A stretch of DNA of 26,989 bases. Origin: a virus. Positions 22,736-26,989 of this stretch are shown here, in pieces (position 1 is the stretch's first letter; every line of letters begins with the position of its first letter). The translations under genes and the position numbers were made by a program. The notes under the pieces were generated by a model. It saw only the letters and a list, made by a program, of their open reading frames with translations, made no database searches and had not been told where the DNA came from. The stretch lies in the IMG/VR virus record IMGVR_UViG_3300031539_000265, positions 1-26,989 of that record, one strand, 5' to 3'.

Positions 22736-22996
22736 ATGAAACGTTCTGAATTAAAAGAAATAATTAAAGAAGAAATAACTAAATTTATGGAATCTGGATG
22801 GGAATATGATATTGAAGCGTATAGACCAAAATTAAATAAGGAAAAAGAAACTATAACTTTTGTTAATGATGCTGAAACCAAAAAAGCATTATCTGCTTTG
22901 GCGAAAAAAAAGATAAATGCTACGCGAGTTGGCAAGACTTTAAAATTTTTGAATACACACGACTTCAAAAAGGCGCAAACAATGATAATAGTATAA
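22736..22996 (+). CDS. Small tagged protein (86 aa)
   Basis: ATG 22736 has GGGG 7 bases upstream and starts the tag directly; an in-frame earlier start at 22715 would read through the ribosome binding site. The tag MKRSELKEIIKEEITKFME is nearly identical to that of the 5520 product, with F-M-E in place of L-x-E. The rest (YDIEAYRPKLNKEKETITF, KALSALAKKKINATRVGK, DFKKAQTMIIV) resembles a small alpha/beta fold. The function is not recognised. Confidence 0.8.
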   Translation: MKRSELKEIIKEEITKFMESGWEYDIEAYRPKLNKEKETITFVNDAETKKALSALAKKKINATRVGKTLKFLNTHDFKKAQTMIIV

Positions 22997-23009
22997 ATGG
23001 AGAATCTAA

Positions 23010-23255
23010 ATGAATAACAAAGAGTGGAAAAAATTATTTCGTGAAAATACATTAAACGAGCAAGCAAAATTTACAACACTTAAAAAAAGTGGAGATGTAA
23101 AACTTCAACATGCTATTCGTCATGATGGTAAAGAATGGTTTCGTGTTGAAATGCCAGGCGGAGTATTTGTTTTTGATATAAATGAAAAAAGAGAAGCCGA
23201 AGAAAAGTTTAAAGAAACAGTTAATTTTTTAAAAGGTATGGAAAGAACCAAATAA
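23010..23255 (+). CDS. Small protein with MNNKEW tag variant (81 aa)
   Basis: The start MNNKEWKKLFRENTLNEQ resembles the MDKKxWYKxL tag (M-x-x-K-x-W-x-K-x-L) and ends in an L-N-E site at 15-17, just where the tag should end. The body is a small beta-rich domain (FTTLKKSGDVKLQHAIRHDG, EWFRVEMPGGVFVFDINEKR) with a C-terminal helix. The function is not recognised. It lies directly upstream of the prohead protease, with GGAG before each ATG, so the two are probably co-expressed. Confidence 0.8.
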   Translation: MNNKEWKKLFRENTLNEQAKFTTLKKSGDVKLQHAIRHDGKEWFRVEMPGGVFVFDINEKREAEEKFKETVNFLKGMERTK

Positions 23256-23268
23256 TCGGAGAATATAG

Positions 23269-23928
23269 ATGAATAAAGCAACAATTATTATTAACGATGG
23301 GCAATTAGAAAGTGGGCAGAAATTTGCTAAACAAATATTAGCGGAGTATATGCCTTTACAAATAGGTGGTGGAGTAATTCGTGAATCGATGAAACAGCAT
23401 GATGGTCGAATTTTAATCAAGGGCATATTACAACGTGCAGAAGTACAGAATCAAAATGGTCGTGTATATCCGCATCAGATTCTCGCCCGAGAGGCGAAAA
23501 AATACGAAACATTAATAAGTGAAAAAAGAGCGTTAGGTGAATTAGATCATCCAGATTCTTCTGTTGTAAACTTATCAAATGTTAGTCATAATATAGTTGA
23601 GATGCATTGGGAAGGTAAAGATTTGATTGGAACGATTGAGGTATTGAATACTCCAACCGGAAAGATTTTACAAGAGTTATTGAAAGGCGGTATTCTTGTT
23701 GGTATATCTTCTCGTGGTCTTGGTTCTGTACAAGAAGCTGAAGGTAGTGCGATTGTCCAAGATGATTTTGAATTGATTGCGTTTGATATGGTAAGTAATC
23801 CTTCAACGCACGGTGCGTTTATGAAACCTATTCATGAATCTGTGGATAAATATGGTCAAGTTTGTGTAAATAAATTTTGTAGGATTCAAGAGTTGGTAAC
23901 TGAAATTTTAATAGATATGGGAGAATAA
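23269..23928 (+). CDS. gp21: Prohead core protease (T4 gp21-type, serine peptidase family U9/S80-like)
   Basis: A 219-residue assembly protease; T4 gp21 has 212. Visible catalytic features are ALGELDHPDSS with His94 and GGILVGISSRGLGS with the nucleophile Ser148 (or Ser147), followed by FELIAFDMVSNPSTHGAFM. The ILQRAEVQNQNGRVYPHQIL segment (53-72) is typical of the family. In T4 this enzyme matures the prohead by cutting scaffold, capsid and internal proteins after (I/L)-x-E, then digests itself. It is therefore the expected enzyme for the many tagged proteins with L-x-E or I-N-E sites in this window. Its own ends contain V-T-E (210-212) and I-L-A-E (23-26), candidate self-cleavage sites. GGAG precedes the ATG. 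Scaffold (gp22) and major capsid (gp23) genes are not seen within the window. Confidence 0.93.
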   Translation: MNKATIIINDGQLESGQKFAKQILAEYMPLQIGGGVIRESMKQHDGRILIKGILQRAEVQNQNGRVYPHQILAREAKKYETLISEKRALGELDHPDSSVVNLSNVSHNIVEMHWEGKDLIGTIEVLNTPTGKILQELLKGGILVGISSRGLGSVQEAEGSAIVQDDFELIAFDMVSNPSTHGAFMKPIHESVDKYGQVCVNKFCRIQELVTEILIDMGE

Positions 23929-23930
23929 TT

Positions 23931-24146
23931 ATGATTTTTTTAGATAAAATTATGTTAAGATTGAAAGAGTGGATTGTTGATGCGCAAGAATTTTCAGCAA
24001 AACGTTGGGGAACAATTTGGGTAATATGTGCGTTGGTTGCGGGTGGTGGTTTATTGTCAGCATTTTTTGGTTGGGGATTTGCTTTTTTTGTGCCTGCGTG
24101 GCTTGTTTTTGTTGCTTATATGTTAAAGAGAAAATATAAAGGATAA
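23931..24146 (+). CDS. Small membrane protein (71 aa)
   Basis: Two membrane helices are evident (residues about 27-47, TIWVICALVAGGGLLSAFFG, and about 48-64, FAFFVPAWLVFVAYML), with a basic C-terminal tail (KRKYKG) and an amphipathic N-terminal helix (MLRLKEWIVDAQEF). The function is unknown; size and topology would also suit a holin. It follows the protease after 2 bases, with its ribosome binding site inside the protease gene. Confidence 0.75.
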   Translation: MIFLDKIMLRLKEWIVDAQEFSAKRWGTIWVICALVAGGGLLSAFFGWGFAFFVPAWLVFVAYMLKRKYKG

Positions 24147-24172
24147 ATGATTTTTATTCAGGGAGTTGTATA

Positions 24173-24463
24173 ATGAAAGATAAAAAGAAAGCAGAAATGT
24201 TTACTGGCATAAGTTTTAAATGGAGAGATTTTCGCCTTCAAGATTTGACTGAAGAAAAAATAAATGAAAGTACATATACATTTGATTCAATTATGAAATT
24301 CATTAAAGATAATGAAGACTATTGGACTAAACACGGGGGCGGCGACGATAAATTTAATATTCCAAAAATTGTAATTCATGGGCCTGGTTCAAACACAAAA
24401 TGGTTAGATATATCTTATGATGCGCTTCGTGAAATAGCGAAAATACTAAAGAAATATAAGTAG
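24173..24463 (+). CDS. Small protein with candidate cleavage site (96 aa)
   Basis: The N-terminal 31 residues (KDKKKAEMFTGISFKWRDF, RLQDLTEEKINES) end with L-T-E and I-N-E sites, the sequence type that ends the other tags, though the helix itself does not match either tag family. The body (YTFDSIMKFIKDNEDYWTKH, GGGDDKFNIPKIVIHGPGS, ALREIAKILKKYK) is not recognised. GGGAG lies 7 bases before the ATG. Confidence 0.75.
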   Translation: MKDKKKAEMFTGISFKWRDFRLQDLTEEKINESTYTFDSIMKFIKDNEDYWTKHGGGDDKFNIPKIVIHGPGSNTKWLDISYDALREIAKILKKYK

Positions 24464-24473
24464 GAGTAATAAA

Positions 24474-24971
24474 ATGGCGACAAAAAAGAAACAAAAACTT
24501 GATGAAGGAATGGTAATGATTTCTTCTTTACTTCCTGTTGGTGGTTTGATTGGTATGCCTCCAAAACGGAAAGATAATTTCGTATTTAAGGGTCTTCCTG
24601 GTCAATTTGATAAAGATGGAAATAAAACTCTTGATGAATATGGTGATCCGTTAAAAGAGGAAACTGATTTCATAGCATTTTATGCTGGTAAGAAAACGCC
24701 TATTAAGGGAACGGATTTATGGGATGCTAAGAAAAAAGCCATTGCCCTATTGAAAATCCCTAAATCAAAGCAAGGATTATTAGCCATCAAATCTAAAAAA
24801 TCAATGGACGCTGGAGATTTTAGATATGAAGGTAAAGTAAACGAAGTCAGTTCAAAAAATGTAAAAGAAGTAGTTGGTTTGTTGAAAGATATTTTAAGTG
24901 AATTTGGTCATAAAAGCCAAGTATTATTGTCAATGGATAGAATTCAAGAAATGTATAATTTATTGAAATAA
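24474..24971 (+). CDS. Protein with duplicated GMPPKRKDNF module, copy 1 (165 aa)
   Basis: Residues 1-63 (MATKKKQKLDEGMVMISSLL, IGMPPKRKDNFVFKGLPGQF, KTLDEYGDPLKEE) are closely repeated in the 25144 region, with about 54 of 63 residues identical by eye. After it, residues 64-110 hold FIAFYAGKKTPIKG and KKKAIALLKIPKSKQGLLAI, a module I recall from other T4-like phage proteins. A C-terminal helical domain follows K-V-N-E (VKEVVGLLKDILSEFGHKSQ). AGGAG lies 7 bases before the ATG. The function is unknown. Shared N-terminus with different C-termini repeats the mix-and-match pattern of this window. Confidence 0.82.
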   Translation: MATKKKQKLDEGMVMISSLLPVGGLIGMPPKRKDNFVFKGLPGQFDKDGNKTLDEYGDPLKEETDFIAFYAGKKTPIKGTDLWDAKKKAIALLKIPKSKQGLLAIKSKKSMDAGDFRYEGKVNEVSSKNVKEVVGLLKDILSEFGHKSQVLLSMDRIQEMYNLLK

Positions 24972-24972
24972 A

Positions 24973-25515
24973 ATGATAAATATACCTGTAGAAATAGGCG
25001 ACACGATTTTAACCGGAAAGTTTAAGAATAAAGTAACCGTTGTAAAGGAGATTGGAATTGACGATTATGGGATGCCAACGATAAATGGTAAAAAAGTTGT
25101 CACATTTCGTATAAAGAAAAAAGAAAAACAAGGAGAAAATAAAATGGCGACAAAAAAGAAAGAAAAATTAGAAGAAGGATTAGTAATGATTTCTTCATTA
25201 TTACCGGTTGGTCAACTTATTGGTATGCCACCGAAAAGAAAGGACAACTTTGTATTCAAAGGATTACCTGGTCAATTTGACAAGAATGGTGTAAAAACTC
25301 TTGATGAATTCGGCGATCCGATAAAAGAGGAAAAAGTTGATGAAAAATATACAGGTCCTAGAGCTGATCAACATTATAAAAAAATTTTGGATCAAGTGAA
25401 AGAAGGTTTGGAAGAATTACAAGATGTTGGTGAGGATTATGGAGTATTTCAAGATGCTAAATACGCCGAAAAAACATTAAAAAAAGTATATGAAATGATT
25501 CGTAAAGTTCGCTAA
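24973..25515 (+). CDS. Fusion of KOW-like module and GMPPKRKDNF module, copy 2 (180 aa)
   Basis: The ATG lies one base after the previous stop, with no strong ribosome binding site of its own, so it may depend on coupling. Residues 1-50 look SH3/KOW-like (VEIGDTILTGKFKNKVTVVK, VVTFRIKKK). At residue 58 an in-frame ATG (25144) with AGGAG 8 bases upstream begins copy 2 of the 63-residue module (MATKKKEKLEEGLVMISSLL). Residues about 122-180 form a helical C-terminal domain (GPRADQHYKKILDQVKEGLE, AEKTLKKVYEMIRKVR) that I recall in other phage proteins. The 25144 start may be the main one, giving 123 residues. Confidence 0.78.
   Translation: MINIPVEIGDTILTGKFKNKVTVVKEIGIDDYGMPTINGKKVVTFRIKKKEKQGENKMATKKKEKLEEGLVMISSLLPVGQLIGMPPKRKDNFVFKGLPGQFDKNGVKTLDEFGDPIKEEKVDEKYTGPRADQHYKKILDQVKEGLEELQDVGEDYGVFQDAKYAEKTLKKVYEMIRKVR
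25131..25146 (+). promoter_or_regulatory. Internal ribosome binding site and ATG in frame (nested start)
   Basis: AGGAG at 25131-25135, an 8-base spacer and ATG at 25144, in frame inside the 24973 gene. The ATG starts a module identical in layout to the independent gene at 24474, whose own start also follows AGGAG. In the long frame the site is translated QGENKM. Confidence 0.7.
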
Positions 25516-25526
25516 GGAGATAAAAG

Positions 25527-26989
25527 ATGCCAGCTAAAAGTAAATCGCAGCAAAAATTTATAGGCTTGGTTCATGCGGTACAAAAAGGTGATATAAAACC
25601 AGATGATGTATCCGCGAAAGCCCAAAAAGTGGCGAAAACAATGAAAAAGAAAGATGTAACGGATTTCGCTAAAACAAAGCATAAAGGACTTCCTGAAAAA
25701 GTACCGGAAAATTACATTGTCGATGAAAATACACTAACGGATTTACCTGATGATGTTGAGTATGGCTACACGAGAGATGGAGTTGTCCAATGTATAGCGT
25801 CAAAGAATATTTGTTTAACGAGAATGCGGACTGACAGAGAAAGAAATCCTGGTTCAAAGTTTCAGTTCATTTATTCGCCGACACAACAAGTTGGCGAAAT
25901 GTTTGAAAGTATAACTGAAGCGAAAGAGAAAGCCGGAGATATGGCTCACGACATTTATTCAAGAATCGCAAATGGAAAAAGAGCGTGGGATGTGGTTGCT
26001 CAATTTGGGTTGAGTCACATTTCTGCTAATGATAAAGAATATGATCAAATACTAAATGTATTCAATAATTATAGAAAACTTGGAAAAGACAAATCAGTCG
26101 CCATTTTGACACAAGCATTAAAGACGAGTAGGATAGCTGAGGCCTGGGTATCTGGAGGCGACAAAAAATATGATAGAAACAATATACCTGATGGAACAAC
26201 CGTAAAAGTGGTATATGGGAAACACGAAGGTAAAATTGGAAAAGTTGTTGATGATGCTCCAGCTGACGGGTATTCAATAGTAAAAGTGGGTAGTGATAAA
26301 TCTTATTATCATAATAGTGATTTACTTGTGAAAGAAAATAAAATGAACGAATCAAAGTTTAAGATTGGTGATGTAGTTGCAAATAAAAGAACAAAGTGGA
26401 TAGGTATAGTTAGATCTGAGGAAGATCGAGGAGAATTAAGAACTGATGCTGATGGTATGGTATACATTAAAAATTTAGAAAAATATGATCCTAAAAAACA
26501 TAAAAATTATCATATTGCTCCAAGCACTAAAAAGGAAATTGGAGAATCCATAATGAATGAAATAAAATCCGATCAAGATATGGCAAAAGATGGGCTCAGG
26601 TATGGTAAGAAAAAGTATAAATATGATGCTAAAAAATTAAAAGATTTGGCGAAAGATTTATTAACATATATCAAATCTGGTGAAATAGACGACGAGCTAA
26701 GTATAGAAGCGTATATTGATTTTCGTCACGATGAAATCTCGATGGATGAAGGACAATTTATGGGTAGTATTGTGTCTGATGCTCGTGCATTATCATCTGG
26801 TACAATGGCAAGTTTAACTGGAAAACAAAAACACGATGAAATACAAAAAATACAAAACGATTTTGTAAAATTTGCATCACAAAATAAAACTAAATACAAA
26901 AATTGGCATGATGCATGGAGAGTATTTTGGAAACGAAACGAAATAAAAGAAGTTATTCGTGGAGTTGTAAGAGAAGTGTTGAATGAAAA
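25527..26989 (+). CDS. DUF3008-like modular polyprotein (right edge truncated)
   Basis: The frame is open from ATG 25527 (AAGGAG 7 bases upstream) to the window end, 487 codons, with no stop. Residues 1-58 (MPAKSKSQQKFIGLVHAVQK, DFAKTKHKGLPEKV) match the DUF3008 pattern of small phage/bacterial proteins of unknown function. A helical module follows (DIYSRIANGKRAWDVVAQFG). At about residues 230-272 is a KOW-like module (GTTVKVVYGKHEGKIGKVVD), then after ENKMNESKF another (KIGDVVANKRTKWIGIVRS). After GESIMNEI comes an alpha-helical domain rich in D/E (SIEAYIDFRHDEISMDEGQF). The last visible residues, EIKEVIRGVVREVLNE, form a helix tag with an L-N-E site, so another module probably follows beyond the edge. 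Confidence 0.82.
   Translation, partial: MPAKSKSQQKFIGLVHAVQKGDIKPDDVSAKAQKVAKTMKKKDVTDFAKTKHKGLPEKVPENYIVDENTLTDLPDDVEYGYTRDGVVQCIASKNICLTRMRTDRERNPGSKFQFIYSPTQQVGEMFESITEAKEKAGDMAHDIYSRIANGKRAWDVVAQFGLSHISANDKEYDQILNVFNNYRKLGKDKSVAILTQALKTSRIAEAWVSGGDKKYDRNNIPDGTTVKVVYGKHEGKIGKVVDDAPADGYSIVKVGSDKSYYHNSDLLVKENKMNESKFKIGDVVANKRTKWIGIVRSEEDRGELRTDADGMVYIKNLEKYDPKKHKNYHIAPSTKKEIGESIMNEIKSDQDMAKDGLRYGKKKYKYDAKKLKDLAKDLLTYIKSGEIDDELSIEAYIDFRHDEISMDEGQFMGSIVSDARALSSGTMASLTGKQKHDEIQKIQNDFVKFASQNKTKYKNWHDAWRVFWKRNEIKEVIRGVVREVLNE

Noticed and set aside
24971-25150. Possible frameshift or pseudogene between the 24474 and 24973 genes
   Set aside because: The first gene has a clean stop with a complete C-terminal domain and the second has an intact internal start; duplication plus fusion explains the similarity without damage.
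1-26989. Leftward ORFs of 60-155 codons throughout
   Set aside because: All lie opposite better rightward genes, lack ribosome binding sites and have compositions expected from antisense of A-rich coding DNA (many F, I, S, L).
1-26989. CRISPR arrays, tRNA genes, integrase/attachment sites
   Set aside because: I saw no regularly spaced repeats, no cloverleaf with a CCA-end or conserved GTTCRA box that I could support, and no recombinase. A tRNA search program would be decisive.

Overview
The window is about 27 kb of AT-rich phage DNA (roughly one third G+C by eye). Every gene I can support reads rightward. Genes are tightly packed, mostly with strong AGGAG-type ribosome binding sites and often with overlapping stop/start codons. 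A T4-type large terminase (13496-15106), a gp20-type portal (15986-17866) and a gp21-type prohead protease (23269-23928) identify a large T4-like tailed phage (myovirus). The gene content resembles T4-like phages of marine and other aquatic bacteria. The host cannot be told from the sequence. I saw no tRNA, rRNA, CRISPR array or insertion sequence.

Layout. 1-1139: the end of a P-loop-kinase-like gene, a clear rho-independent terminator, a candidate promoter, and a stand-alone (p)ppGpp-hydrolase-type HD protein. 1141-4407: a 1088-residue fusion of a ParB-like domain, an NMNAT-like nucleotidylyltransferase and an RNA/DNA-ligase-like domain. 4459-5190: a GIY-YIG homing endonuclease. 5242-13486: small and medium accessory proteins, including a protein-kinase-like polyprotein (5810-7702), a holin/XhlA-like membrane pair (9959-10509) and two membrane-anchored coiled-coil proteins. 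13496-17866: the terminase, two small genes and the portal. 17931-22996: a conserved head-region protein, a Vsr-like homing endonuclease, a 624-residue polyprotein and more small tagged proteins. 23010-26989: a tagged small protein, the prohead protease, a membrane protein, a pair of genes sharing a duplicated N-terminal module, and a DUF3008-like polyprotein cut by the right edge.

The striking feature is a shared short-motif code. About fifteen proteins or protein segments carry an amphipathic helix of the form L-(R/K)-x-(I/M)-I-x-E-E, usually at the N-terminus and often followed within 5-10 residues by L-x-E or I-N-E. Five more begin with a second tag, M-D-K-K-x-W-Y-K-like. In T4, N-terminal capsid-targeting sequences send internal proteins into the prohead, and gp21 cuts them after (I/L)-x-E. 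A gp21-type protease is encoded here among the tagged genes. I infer that much of the window encodes a modular set of capsid-internal, possibly injected proteins, including a (p)ppGpp hydrolase, a kinase and perhaps an NMNAT/ligase.

Several long proteins look like fusions of such genes. Intact or decayed ribosome binding sites plus start codons are translated in frame at module junctions (11496-11511, 15555-15571, 25131-25146, and a decayed one at 7415-7429). Two further DNA-level signals stand out: the hexamer GGCGAC/GTCGCC, far too common for this base composition, and the decamer TATATTTATA in front of four genes in the few larger gaps.
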